Positions 26,581 to 35,577 of a stretch of 64,000 nucleotides of DNA are shown in pieces. The stretch is from NCBI GenBank assembly GCA_965247075.1, contig CBDFGK010000002.1, positions 1,178,001 through 1,242,000 of the forward strand, in the 5' to 3' direction. Each line of letters starts with the position of its first letter. The stretch's first letter is position 1. The DNA comes from CBDFGK01 sp965247075. GTDB lineage: Bacteria > Pseudomonadota > Gammaproteobacteria > Pseudomonadales > Halieaceae. Both the position numbers and the translations under genes were made by a program. The notes under the pieces were generated by a model. It saw only the letters and a program-made list of their open reading frames with translations. It was not told the origin of the DNA and searched no databases.

Positions 26581-27783
26581 TTACCTGCGGTCATATAACC
26601 AGATGGCACCAAAAATCGGCAACAGGATAAGCGGCGCGATAGCAACGGACTGGAAGGATTCGACCGAGGCGTAACGAACCACCTCCGCCAGGGCATCTCC
26701 CGATAGCGTTGCCAGTCTGTCTACCCCTCCTGCAGCCTCAATCTTGGCACTGTCAAACACTCCACCCATGATCGGCAATACGAATTGAATCGCCATACCA
26801 CCGGCAAAACCCATCAATCCCATGGCCGGCGCCCCAACTGGTAGCTGCGGCGAAGGCGGTAATCGGCGATGTCGCCAGACTGAGCAGGTACAGGCCAATC
26901 CCGGCCGCGAGGCAGCCGACAAACAACAGGCCTACGGGAGAGATGCGTTTGACGATCGGTCCCGCAAAATGGCGACCCACAAACATCAGTGCGCTGACAT
27001 AGACCAGCAACAAAATTCCCTGCATGCCAACAATGTTTGATAAGGAGATATTCACCCACTGCCCGGGAGCCAGCTCGATGGTGGCTGTCAGGAACATACA
27101 ACACCAGAACACCCAGAACAGGGGCCGTTTGACCAATTCTGTCAGCATACCGCCGTAACTGACGCCCTGGGCCACACGCTCTGTTACCGGAAATTCGGAG
27201 CTCCAGACCATCCATGCCAGCACCAGCGCGGGTAGCATCAGAATAAACATATTGAGTTTCCAGGACAGCCCCAGCGAGGAAATCGCCACCCCATCAAACC
27301 ACCGACCACGATACCCGCCGGCCACCAGGCGTGCAGTATATTCAAACGGTGGGTTTTTTCTTCCGGGTACAAGGCCGCCACCATGGGATTCGAAGCAGCC
27401 TCCACCGCACCCCAACCCAGGCCGGTTAGCAGCAGGCTGGCCAGCACCAGGGTTCCCACCGTCTCACCCACCGGCATTGCGGTTGCAGCGAGCAGGCCGC
27501 CGGAACCGGCGACAAAACCAAGTGCCGACAACAACAGCATGCGCTTCATACCCACCAGATCTACCAGGGCACTGCCGAACAAGAGGGTTAGCGCAAAACC
27601 AGTGAAAGTAGCGCCCAGCGCCTCTCCCAGCATCGTCGCCGAATTGGCCAGGTCGATCTGGTCGAATATGTCGCGCTGCAAATCCGGTGCGATATTGGCA
27701 CGCACCGCAAAGCCCAGACCGATCATAAAAATGGACAGGTTGCCAACGTGGTACAGGCGCTTGCGGTCTATGTGATCGTTCAC
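26581..27783 (-). pseudogene. MFS transporter with two frame disruptions
   Basis: Three consecutive frames together spell an MFS permease. The first (from about 27783, GTG, NDHIDRKRLYHVGNLSIFMI) covers helices 1-5 with LVDLVGMKRMLLLSALGFV. The second begins near 27290 (ISSLGLSWKLNMFILMLPAL) and covers helices 6-10. The third begins near 26830 (MGLMGFAGGMAIQFVLPIMG) and ends RYASVESFQSVAIAPLILLP...YDRR. Each junction needs a shift or small deletion. It lies between the GMC pseudogene and the sugar isomerase gene, so it was probably the uptake gene of this sugar operon. Confidence 0.82.
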
Positions 27784-27830
27784 AATCTCATTCTCGTTAT
27801 TTGTTAGGTGCCTGGAGATGTGCCGGGTGA

Positions 27831-28928
27831 TCAATTCCTATTGCTCTCAGGGATCTCATCCAACACCTGGTCGAGACCCAAAATAGCGCGATTAGTGGCT
27901 TCGCTGGTCTCGCCGCCGGCAAAATCGTCGAAGGCCTTGTCGGTGGTGCGAATCATGTGTGCTTCGATAAAGGGCGCGCCCTCGGCAGCGCCCTGCTCGG
28001 GATGTTTGAGGCAACACTCCCACTCCAGTACAGCCCAGCCGTTGTAGCCGTACTGGGCCAGCTTGCTGAAGATACCCACAAAATCTATTTGGCCATCACC
28101 GGGAGAACGGAATCTGCCGGGACGGTCCAGCCAACCCTGGTAGCCACCGTACACACCGCTGCGGCCATCGGGATTGAATTCGGCATCTTTGACATGAAAC
28201 GCCTTGATGCGCTCGTGGTAGATATCGATAAAACTGAGGTAATCCATTTGCTGCAGCAAAAGATGGCTGGGATCGTAGAGGATATTGGCGCGCGGGTGGT
28301 TGTCCAGCGCAGCCAGGAAGTGCTCGAAGCTAACACCGTCGTGCAGATCCTCCTCCGGATGAATTTCATAGCAGACGTCTACACCACAGTCGTCAAACTC
28401 ATTCAGGACAGGACGCCAGCGCCGCGCCAGCTCTGCAAAGCCCGCTTCGACCAGGCCCGCCGGGCGCGGTGGCCAGGGGTACAGGGTGTGCCAGAGCAAG
28501 GCGCCGGAAAAAGTAGCGTGGGTTTTCAATCCCAAGCGCCGGCTGGCCCTGGCGGCGTATTTCAATTGCTGGATCGCCCACTCGGTGCGCGCAGCGGGAT
28601 TGCCGCGCACCGTGGCATCGGCAAAAACATCAAACTGGCTATCGTAAGCCGGATTCACCGCCACCAACTGGCCCTGCAAGTGGGTAGAAAGTTCGGTAAT
28701 TTCCAGGCCGGCCTCCGCCACAACAGCGTGTAATTCTTCGCAGTAATCCTTACTCTCCGCCGCCTGTTTCAGGTCGACCAGCTTGGCACCGGGGTCGGCG
28801 GGTAACTGAATACCCCTGTAACCCAGGTCAGCCGCCCACTTGCACAGCGCCGGCAGGCTGTTGAAGGGGGCTTGCTCACCGACAAATTGGGCGAGAAAAA
28901 TTGCCGGTCCTTTTATCGCGCTTCCCAT
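27831..28928 (-). CDS. Sugar phosphate isomerase/epimerase (TIM-barrel, AP endonuclease 2 family)
   Basis: This 365-residue TIM-barrel protein has metal-ligand motifs in CYEIHPEEDLHDG (about residue 203), ILYDPSHLLLQ (about 233), FHVKDAEF (about 258) and WAVLEWECC (near 310). This fits the xylose isomerase-like family that isomerises or epimerises sugars or inositol derivatives. It follows a Gfo/Idh dehydrogenase gene with a 12-nt gap, the usual pairing in inositol- or uronate-like catabolism. Substrate is unknown. Confidence 0.9.
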   Translation of the reverse strand: MGSAIKGPAIFLAQFVGEQAPFNSLPALCKWAADLGYRGIQLPADPGAKLVDLKQAAESKDYCEELHAVVAEAGLEITELSTHLQGQLVAVNPAYDSQFDVFADATVRGNPAARTEWAIQQLKYAARASRRLGLKTHATFSGALLWHTLYPWPPRPAGLVEAGFAELARRWRPVLNEFDDCGVDVCYEIHPEEDLHDGVSFEHFLAALDNHPRANILYDPSHLLLQQMDYLSFIDIYHERIKAFHVKDAEFNPDGRSGVYGGYQGWLDRPGRFRSPGDGQIDFVGIFSKLAQYGYNGWAVLEWECCLKHPEQGAAEGAPFIEAHMIRTTDKAFDDFAGGETSEATNRAILGLDQVLDEIPESNRN

Positions 28929-28940
28929 AACACTTCCCTT

Positions 28941-30104
28941 TTAGGTTCTACTACTCTCAAAGTCATGCCACTTGGTATCACTGGCACTGGCGGCGACCGC
29001 CAACTCAATAAATCGCATACCGCGCACTGCCTCATCAATGCCGGGACAATCCTGTGATCGCTGGTCCGGCTCCACACCTTGCACTCGGGCACGAACCCGT
29101 CCGGCAAACGCCATATACACATTGGCGAATGCCTCCAGGTAACCTTCAGGATGGCCCATGGGCGTGCGGGTATTGATACGTGCTGCGGCCGATAAATACT
29201 CCGCTGCGCTGCGCAGCATCTCGGTGGGGCGATCCGGCCATTTCAGCCACGGGGTATTGGGCTCCAATTGGCTCCACTCCAGCCCGCCTTTTTCACCGTA
29301 AACCCGGATGCGCAGGGAGTTTTCCTCGCCCACGCACACCTGGCTGGCGCTGAGAACCCCGCGCGCACCGTTGTCAAAACGCAGCAACATTGAACCATCA
29401 TCATCCAGCGTGCGCCCTCCAACGAAGGAGGTGAGATCGGCGCACAATTTGGAAATTTTAAGACCGCTAACATATTCCGCCAGGTTCGCCGCATGCACAC
29501 CAATATCAGCCATACAACTGCTGATGCCCGCCTGGGATGGATCCAGCCGCCAGGCCGCCTGCTTGTTACCACTGGCTTCCTGCGGGTCGGCCAACCACCC
29601 CTGCGGATACTCCACCAGTACCTTGCGCACTGCTCCCAGTGCTCCGGCGCTGATGCGCTGACGCGCTTCTTTCACCAGCGGGTAACCGGTGTAGGTATGC
29701 GTTACACCGTACAATAGTCCTGTTTGCTGAAGCTGCGCTTGCAGCGCCAGCGCTTCTTGCAGCTTGAGCGTGGCCGGTTTGTCGGACAACACATGAAAAC
29801 CGCTATCCAGTGCCGCCCTGGCAATGGGATAGTGGGTATTGTTGGGGGTAACAATTGCCACGAACTGCATGCGCCGGTCGGCGGGCAATTTGGCTTCGCC
29901 CTGCATCATGGCGGTGTAGTCCGGATAGACACGTTCTTCCGGCAGCAACAGCGCCGCGCCGGAGCGTTTGGAGCGTTCTGCATCGCTGCTGAAGGCACCG
30001 CATACCAGCTTGATGTCGCCATCAAGTGCGGCCGCCATACGGTGCACCGCGCCTATAAAGGCACCCTCACCACCACCGACCATTCCCATTCTAATTTTTG
30101 ACAT
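28941..30104 (-). CDS. Gfo/Idh/MocA-family oxidoreductase
   Basis: This 387-residue NAD(P)-dependent dehydrogenase starts MSKIRMGMVGGGEGAFIGAV with the Rossmann GGGEGAFIG loop. IVTPNNTHYPIA and SDKPATLKL provide the EKP-equivalent catalytic Lys (here DKP), and GISSCMADIGVHAANLAEYV follows. I chose the ATG at 30104 because the longer frame runs through the operator palindrome at 30141-30166. It likely oxidises a cyclic sugar or inositol together with the downstream isomerase, under LacI control. Confidence 0.9.
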   Translation of the reverse strand: MSKIRMGMVGGGEGAFIGAVHRMAAALDGDIKLVCGAFSSDAERSKRSGAALLLPEERVYPDYTAMMQGEAKLPADRRMQFVAIVTPNNTHYPIARAALDSGFHVLSDKPATLKLQEALALQAQLQQTGLLYGVTHTYTGYPLVKEARQRISAGALGAVRKVLVEYPQGWLADPQEASGNKQAAWRLDPSQAGISSCMADIGVHAANLAEYVSGLKISKLCADLTSFVGGRTLDDDGSMLLRFDNGARGVLSASQVCVGEENSLRIRVYGEKGGLEWSQLEPNTPWLKWPDRPTEMLRSAAEYLSAAARINTRTPMGHPEGYLEAFANVYMAFAGRVRARVQGVEPDQRSQDCPGIDEAVRGMRFIELAVAASASDTKWHDFESSRT

Positions 30105-30140
30105 GCCTTGTTTCGCTGATCTTGGTGTCAGGATTGAATT

Positions 30141-30166
30141 ACACAATGTAATCGATTACATTGTGT
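30141..30166. promoter_or_regulatory. LacI-type operator, perfect 26-bp palindrome
   Basis: Each half reads acacaatgtaatc from the outside to the centre and the dyad is exact, with the central ATCGAT typical of LacI/PurR-family operators. It lies between the divergent Gfo/Idh gene (start 30104) and the lacI-type gene (start 30192), so one repressor dimer could control both. Confidence 0.88.
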
Positions 30167-30191
30167 GTCTGCAACCTGCCAGCAAAAGAAT

Positions 30192-31196
30192 ATGGCATCA
30201 GTTAAAGACGTCGCCACCCTCGCGGGGGTCTCCACAGCAACCGTATCGCGGGCTTTGTCAGAGCCGAGCAAGGTCGCCGAGGCAACCCGCGAGCGGGTTA
30301 TGCAGGCCGTAAAGGCCTGCGGCTACAAGATGAATACTGCCGCGCGCCAGTTGCGTCGCCAGCGCACAGAAACGGTGTTGGTGGTGGTTCCGAATATTGG
30401 CAACCCTTTCTTCTCCAGTATCATTCAGGGCATAGAAACCTGCGCCCAACAACGTAACTACCGGGTAGTGCTGGGCGAAACTGACACGGGCAGCTCCGAA
30501 GCCAACTCTTACGCCGGCTACATGCGTCAACGGCACGCCGACGGCACGATATTGCTGACCGCTGAGGGTATCGATAATTTTATCGCCGTGGATGCCGACA
30601 TCCCGGTGGTAATGGCCTGCGAATACCTGGCGAAATCGCCCTGCCCCACGGTTCGCATCGACAATGCCCGGGCCGCTGAAGACGCGGTTAATCACTTGCT
30701 GGAACTGGGCCACAGGCGCATCGCCTATATTAATGGGCCTGCGGCATCGCCCTTGTCTAAAGATCGGCTCAAGGGATATCGGCGCGCTTTGAAATCCGCC
30801 GGTGTCGCCGTCGAAAAAGCGTTGCTCACGCGGGGTGACTACAGTCCCGGCTCCGGTTATGTGCGCGCGCATCAACTGCTCGCCCTGGATCGACCCCCTA
30901 CTGCCATCTTTACCGCCAGCGACCCGATGGCAATCGGAGTTATGCGCGCGGCCAACGAACGCCGCTGCCGAATTCCACAACAGCTATCACTGGTGGGTTT
31001 CGACGATATTCGCTTTGCCGGGTTTATGACACCGGGGTTGACCACCGTTCACCAACCCCGGGAGTTGATCGGCAGCACGGCGATGGAGCAATTACTGCAA
31101 CTGCTGGGCGGTGGCACTCCACCGCATGACACGGTGCTAGAGCACCGGTTGGTCGTTCGCGAATCCACCGGCAAACCCAAGCAGAGGACCTGCTGA
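30192..31196 (+). CDS. LacI-family transcriptional repressor
   Basis: This protein of about 334 residues starts MASVKDVATLAGVSTATVSR, the LacI HTH, with hinge-helix region MNTAARQLRRQRTETVLVVV. The periplasmic-binding-like effector domain follows (FTASDPMAIGVMRA; LVGFDDIRFAGFMTPGLTTV). The ATG at 30192 gives the canonical N-terminus. The longer frame starts within the operator. It likely senses a sugar metabolised by the divergent Gfo/Idh and isomerase genes. Confidence 0.93.
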   Translation: MASVKDVATLAGVSTATVSRALSEPSKVAEATRERVMQAVKACGYKMNTAARQLRRQRTETVLVVVPNIGNPFFSSIIQGIETCAQQRNYRVVLGETDTGSSEANSYAGYMRQRHADGTILLTAEGIDNFIAVDADIPVVMACEYLAKSPCPTVRIDNARAAEDAVNHLLELGHRRIAYINGPAASPLSKDRLKGYRRALKSAGVAVEKALLTRGDYSPGSGYVRAHQLLALDRPPTAIFTASDPMAIGVMRAANERRCRIPQQLSLVGFDDIRFAGFMTPGLTTVHQPRELIGSTAMEQLLQLLGGGTPPHDTVLEHRLVVRESTGKPKQRTC

Positions 31197-31230
31197 CAAT
31201 GCGCTGGTTAAAGTTCCAGGGTAGCGCAGG

Positions 31231-31353
31231 AGCTATTTCAATGAATCCTACGATGTTTCCATGCTGTTGCCCGAGGTGGCCCAGCGCATGCAGAATGTAC
31301 TGGACGACAAGCGCGAGGAAATGACTCAAAACAAACGCGGCTGGATCAATTGA
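31231..31353 (+). pseudogene. Unidentified C-terminal gene remnant
   Basis: Downstream of lacI a frame without a start reads SYFNESYDVSMLLPEVAQRM and then a helix ending KRGWIN and TGA at 31351-31353. The composition looks protein-like, but I cannot assign a family. Confidence 0.3.
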
Positions 31354-31437
31354 TCGGACAGTTGTACGCACATCACCAGCACAAATCGGTTAGAATACCC
31401 GCGCTGAAAAAACCGACCTCACTGACGGGAGAACAAA

Positions 31438-33669
31438 TTGAGTAACGACAAGTCCATCATCTACTACACACTGACCGACGAAGCCCCTTCGTTGGCAACC
31501 TGTTCCCTGTTACCAGTAGTGCGGGCCTTTACCAATGCCGCCGGCATTGACGTGAAGATAACCGATATCTCCCTGGCAGGACGCGTACTGTCGACATTTC
31601 CCGATAAACTGACAGACCGGCAGAAAGTAGTAGATGGACTGGCCTTTCTGGGTGATCTCACCCAGGACCCCGCTGCCAACATTATCAAGTTACCGAACAT
31701 CAGCGCCTCTGAGCCACAGCTAAAAGCCTGTATTGCTGAACTGCAAGGCCAGGGCTACGACATCCCTGATTTCCCGGACAGTCCGCAAAATGACGAAGAG
31801 GAAAATGTCCGCGCGCGTTATGCAAAGGTTCTGGGCAGCGCCGTCAACCCGGTACTGCGCGAGGGTAACTCCGACCGCCGCGCGCCGGCAGCGGTAAAAG
31901 CCTTCGCCCGCAAATTTCCCCACTCTATGGGCGCGTGGAGTATGGCCTCGCGCAGCCACGCAGACCATATGCACGGCGGCGATTTCTTCTCCAGCGAACA
32001 ATCCACCACCGTGGACAAACCCACTGATATTCGCATTGAGTTCACACCCGCCTCCGGTGGCCCTGCGGAGCTTAAAAAGGAACTCCAACTGGAACAGGGC
32101 GAGATTATCGACGCCATGTTTATGAGCGCCAAAGCGTTGGAAGAATTCTTCGAGCAAACCCTGGAAGACGCCAAGAGCACTGGTGTAATGTGGTCGCTGC
32201 ACGTCAAGGCAACCATGATGAAAGTGTCACACCCCATTGTGTTTGGCCATGCGGTCACCGTCTTTTACAAAGACCTGTTTGCCAAGCACGGCGAGCTGCT
32301 TAAGAAGCTGGGCGTAAACCCCAACAATGGTCTCAGCAGCATCTACGACCACATTGCCGATTTGCCCCGCTCCATTCGGGAAGAAATTGAAGAGGACATA
32401 CAGGCCTGTTATGCGATGCGCCCGGAAATGGCCATGGTCGATTCGGTAAAGGGAATTTCCAACCTGCACGTTCCCAGCGATATCATTGTCGATGCATCCA
32501 TGCCCGCCATGATCCGCTCCTCTGGTCAGATGTGGGGAGCGGACGGAAAACTCAAAGATACCAAGGCGGTGATGCCGGAGAGCACCTACGCGCGTATTTA
32601 CCAGGAGGTTATCAACTTCTGTAAAACCAATGGCGCCTTCGATCCCACCACCATGGGTACCGTACCGAACGTTGGCCTGATGGCCAAGAAAGCTGAGGAA
32701 TACGGTTCGCACGACAAGACCTTCGAGATAAGCGAAGCCGGCACCATGCGCATTGTCGACGCCGATGGTACGATCATGAGCGAGCACGAAGTTGAAAAAG
32801 GCGACATCTGGCGTGCCTGCCAGACCAAGGATGAAGCGATACAGGACTGGGTAAAGCTGGCCGTGACCCGTGCTCGCGCATCGGGCATGCCCGCCATATT
32901 CTGGCTGGACATAGAGCGCGCCCACGACATGGAGCTGGCCAAAAAGGTAGGACTCTACCTGCAGGATTACGATACCGAAGGTTTGGATATTCGCCTGATG
33001 TCGTATTGCGAGGCCATTCGCCTTTCCATGGAACGCATGTTGCGGGGACTGGACACTATCTCGGTAACCGGCAACGTGTTGCGCGACTACCTCACCGACC
33101 TGTTCCCCATTATGGAACTGGGCACTTCGGCCAAGATGCTGTCTGTGATACCCATGCTGAAAGGCGGCGGTATGTACGAGACCGGCGCCGGCGGCTCGGC
33201 TCCCAAGCACGTACAGCAAATACTGGAGGAGAATCACCTGCGCTGGGACTCGCTGGGTGAATTCCTGGCCCTGGCGGTTTCACTGGAAGACCTGGGCATC
33301 AAGGCAAGCAACCCGCGCGCCGGCATCCTTGCCAAAACCCTGGATGAAGCCACCGGTACCCTGCTACAGAACAACAAGTCTCCCTCGCGCAAAACCGGCG
33401 AGTTGGACAACCGCGGCAGCCACTTTTACCTGGGACTGTACTGGGCGCAGGCAGTGGCCAGGCAGACCGAAGATGCAGAACTGGCAGCGCAATTTGCGCC
33501 CTTTGCAGACGCCATGGCAGCAGCCGAAGAGGCGGTAATCAGCGAGTTGGAGGCAGCCCAGGGCAATCCCGCTCCCATTAGGGGCTACTACCACGCCGAT
33601 CGTGACAATGTGAAGGCGGTAATGCGTTGCAGTCCTACCCTTAATGCCACGCTGGCAACCATGCAGTAG
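31438..33669 (+). CDS. icd: Monomeric NADP-dependent isocitrate dehydrogenase
   Basis: This 743-residue enzyme of the monomeric type (about 740 aa, unlike the 420-aa dimeric form) oxidatively decarboxylates isocitrate to 2-oxoglutarate in the TCA cycle. Recognisable segments are KFPHSMGAWSMASRSHADHM, SGVMWSLHVKATMMKVSHPI and FLALAVSLEDLGIK. The start is a TTG at 31438 (ttgagtaacgac) preceded by GGGAGAA. No ATG exists near the expected N-terminus. It is monocistronic. Confidence 0.96.
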   Translation: MSNDKSIIYYTLTDEAPSLATCSLLPVVRAFTNAAGIDVKITDISLAGRVLSTFPDKLTDRQKVVDGLAFLGDLTQDPAANIIKLPNISASEPQLKACIAELQGQGYDIPDFPDSPQNDEEENVRARYAKVLGSAVNPVLREGNSDRRAPAAVKAFARKFPHSMGAWSMASRSHADHMHGGDFFSSEQSTTVDKPTDIRIEFTPASGGPAELKKELQLEQGEIIDAMFMSAKALEEFFEQTLEDAKSTGVMWSLHVKATMMKVSHPIVFGHAVTVFYKDLFAKHGELLKKLGVNPNNGLSSIYDHIADLPRSIREEIEEDIQACYAMRPEMAMVDSVKGISNLHVPSDIIVDASMPAMIRSSGQMWGADGKLKDTKAVMPESTYARIYQEVINFCKTNGAFDPTTMGTVPNVGLMAKKAEEYGSHDKTFEISEAGTMRIVDADGTIMSEHEVEKGDIWRACQTKDEAIQDWVKLAVTRARASGMPAIFWLDIERAHDMELAKKVGLYLQDYDTEGLDIRLMSYCEAIRLSMERMLRGLDTISVTGNVLRDYLTDLFPIMELGTSAKMLSVIPMLKGGGMYETGAGGSAPKHVQQILEENHLRWDSLGEFLALAVSLEDLGIKASNPRAGILAKTLDEATGTLLQNNKSPSRKTGELDNRGSHFYLGLYWAQAVARQTEDAELAAQFAPFADAMAAAEEAVISELEAAQGNPAPIRGYYHADRDNVKAVMRCSPTLNATLATMQ

Positions 33670-34317
33670 CATGGTGGGGTCAGAGTAAGAAATCCAATTG
33701 GATCTTGCCGCAACCCAAGAACTAAAGGGTTTGCGCCGCGTAGCGCACCAGCGCGACTTCGCGGGATACAGCACTTAATACTGTAATACCGGATGCCTCA
33801 ATATTGGATTCAATCCGTATCGGGGCTTGCTCCAGGCGATCAATGGCAATCCCCAGTGGATTACAGCTCCTGGAATCCACGCTCATGATCAACGGAAACC
33901 GTACCGCCGCTGTCTTGGCCAAATGCCCATTGATGTGATCCCTGATCTTGATATCCAGCTACACCTGCCAGACACCATTGCCAAGCTCTGTCACCGGATT
34001 CGCGTGATACGCACCCACCAACGATACCGTTCGCGGGCGGGACAGGAGTTGGTGATCGGCCAGCTTTGCCTCATAGTCCTGCCTGAGACAGCGCATTTTT
34101 TTCATCATCCGATGTATACCCGCTGTTCCTCAAGCCTGTTTATTACAGACCGCAAGCGTGTCGCGTGCAATGTCACCAGCCGGGTTAAGGTTTCCTCGCT
34201 GGGCACATAGCGGCGCCTGCGCTTTTTCGGCTGATCGTTTGCCGAGGATTTACCCGGTGCTGTCCCCCACGCTGAACAATGCGGTATACTGCACGGCAAT
34301 ATTGCGTGGAGGTAGCC
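33670..34317. other. Degraded 648-bp region without a confident gene
   Basis: The minus strand has a 78-codon frame ending at 33724 (LIMSVDSRSCNPLGIAIDRL inside) with a TAG immediately upstream and no start, and a 49-codon frame at about 33960-34107 starting MKKMRCLRQDYEAKLADHQL. A further minus frame reads KKRRRRYVPSEETLTRLVTL near 34200. None is recognised. ggggtcagagtaag at about 33675 resembles sequences often seen at mobile-element edges. I read this as remnants. Confidence 0.4.
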
Positions 34318-34611
34318 ATGTCCCCTGAAATTCTGACCTTCCTTGGTATGACGGCGACCCTCCTGATTGCCACTTGGACCATGAACCGCTCCTTGCGCAC
34401 AGAACTGCGTGAAGACATCATAGAGGTCCGCAGAGAGATCAACGGCCTGCGTACTGAATTGAAAGCCGATAACGCCGCGCTGCGCGATGAGGTCAAAGAA
34501 GAACTACAGGCAATGAATACCCGGGTTGCCAGCCTCAGTGAGCGCATAGCTGGACTTTCAGGTCTCGTCCAGAGACTCAGAGAGGCCATTGTTGCCCGCT
34601 CGGTGGCATAA
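34318..34611 (+). CDS. Small membrane-anchored coiled-coil protein
   Basis: This 97-residue protein has one N-terminal membrane helix (ILTFLGMTATLLIATW, about 4-19) followed by a long Glu/Arg/Lys-rich coiled coil (RTELREDIIEVRREINGLRT onward) with heptad-like leucines to the C-terminus. GGAGG lies 6 nt before the ATG at 34318, so this start is preferred over the one 13 codons upstream. Similar short proteins occur widely next to mobile elements and have no known function. The neighbourhood is degraded, but this gene looks intact. Confidence 0.65.
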   Translation: MSPEILTFLGMTATLLIATWTMNRSLRTELREDIIEVRREINGLRTELKADNAALRDEVKEELQAMNTRVASLSERIAGLSGLVQRLREAIVARSVA

Positions 34612-34742
34612 CTCTTGCTGTTCACGCCCGCACCGCTGGCGTCTGATCTCCGCGAAACCAGCGAGTAACCCCCTCCGGGCAGGCGCCGGAAAAAACTCGC
34701 CACCGCCGCCACGGTCGCCTTGGCCGCCGCGAGTCCGAGGTA

Positions 34743-35345
34743 ATGATACGCCGCCAAGAGGTTGACCATCCGCCCAAAGTTGTTGTCGGCGCGCGGGTAA
34801 TAGCGATACCGCATCTGGTTTTCCAGGGTAAAGCCTACCGAACCTGTGGTGTTGCCGGGATGGTCTCTAAACACCGGGGACAATGCCCCGGCAACGCGCT
34901 TAGCGATGCGGTTCGCCAGCAGGCATTGGCACTCATCAGGGCGCACTATATTGACTTCGGGCCGACCTTTGCCCACGAGAAACTCACCGAACTGCATGCT
35001 TGCCATTGCTCGGTGGAGACCCTGCGCAAGTGGATGATCAAGGATGGGTTATGGCTGGGGAAACAACGGAAAAAAGCGGTAATCCACCGGAGTCGACCCC
35101 GCCGGCCCCGGCTGGGTGAGCTGGTACAGATTGATGGCTCACCGCATGACTGGTTTGAAGGGCGAGGCCCGCGCTGCACCTTGATTGTCTTCATTGATGA
35201 TGCGACCAGTCGGCTGTTAGCCTTGCGTTTTGCGCCCACCGAGACCACCCGGGCTTATATGGAGACGCTCGCCCAACAGCTTGACCAGCATGGCCGTCCG
35301 GTGGCCATTTATAGCGATAGGCACGTAAGGAATAAAACCAAATAA
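34743..35345 (+). pseudogene. ISNCY-type integrase-core transposase fragment
   Basis: From about 34850 the frame reads GVAGMVSKHRGQCPGNALSD, then FGPTFAHEKLTELH and RLGELVQIDGSPHDWFEGRG with the first catalytic Asp, followed by IVFIDDATSRLLALRF and the second Asp in IYSDRH. This matches ISNCY/ISDol1-like DDE transposases. The N-terminal HTH is replaced by unrelated codons and the protein stops at YSDRHVRNKTK, so the last catalytic Glu and C-terminal half are missing. It is an inactive fragment. Confidence 0.8.
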
Positions 35346-35577
35346 CATTGGAAAACCCAGGGGTTTTCATTAGAATCATCCGCTCGGAGGCAAGCAATGC
35401 TGGAATTGTGCATGTGATGTCTAATTTAGATTAGTCAGATACATGCCCATGATGAGCGTTATCCTGTAACAGAGTTACAAACTCGACATCCGTGTCGAAT
35501 CGTTCAGTTAGGCGCTGCGGAACCCTTCCTATACTTCGACTTCCAGTACCACACAACACTTTAAGCAAGGGGTAGAC

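Noticed and set aside
32227..33237. A 336-codon minus-strand frame opposite isocitrate dehydrogenase, and similar long antisense frames opposite sufB, sulfatase and the molybdoenzyme gene.
   Set aside because: The sense frames are unmistakable conserved enzymes. Long antisense frames are expected with this GC-rich codon use.
34185..35006. A 273-codon minus-strand frame.
   Set aside because: It is largely antisense to the 97-residue coiled-coil gene and the transposase fragment, and its composition is Ser/Arg-rich like a shadow frame.
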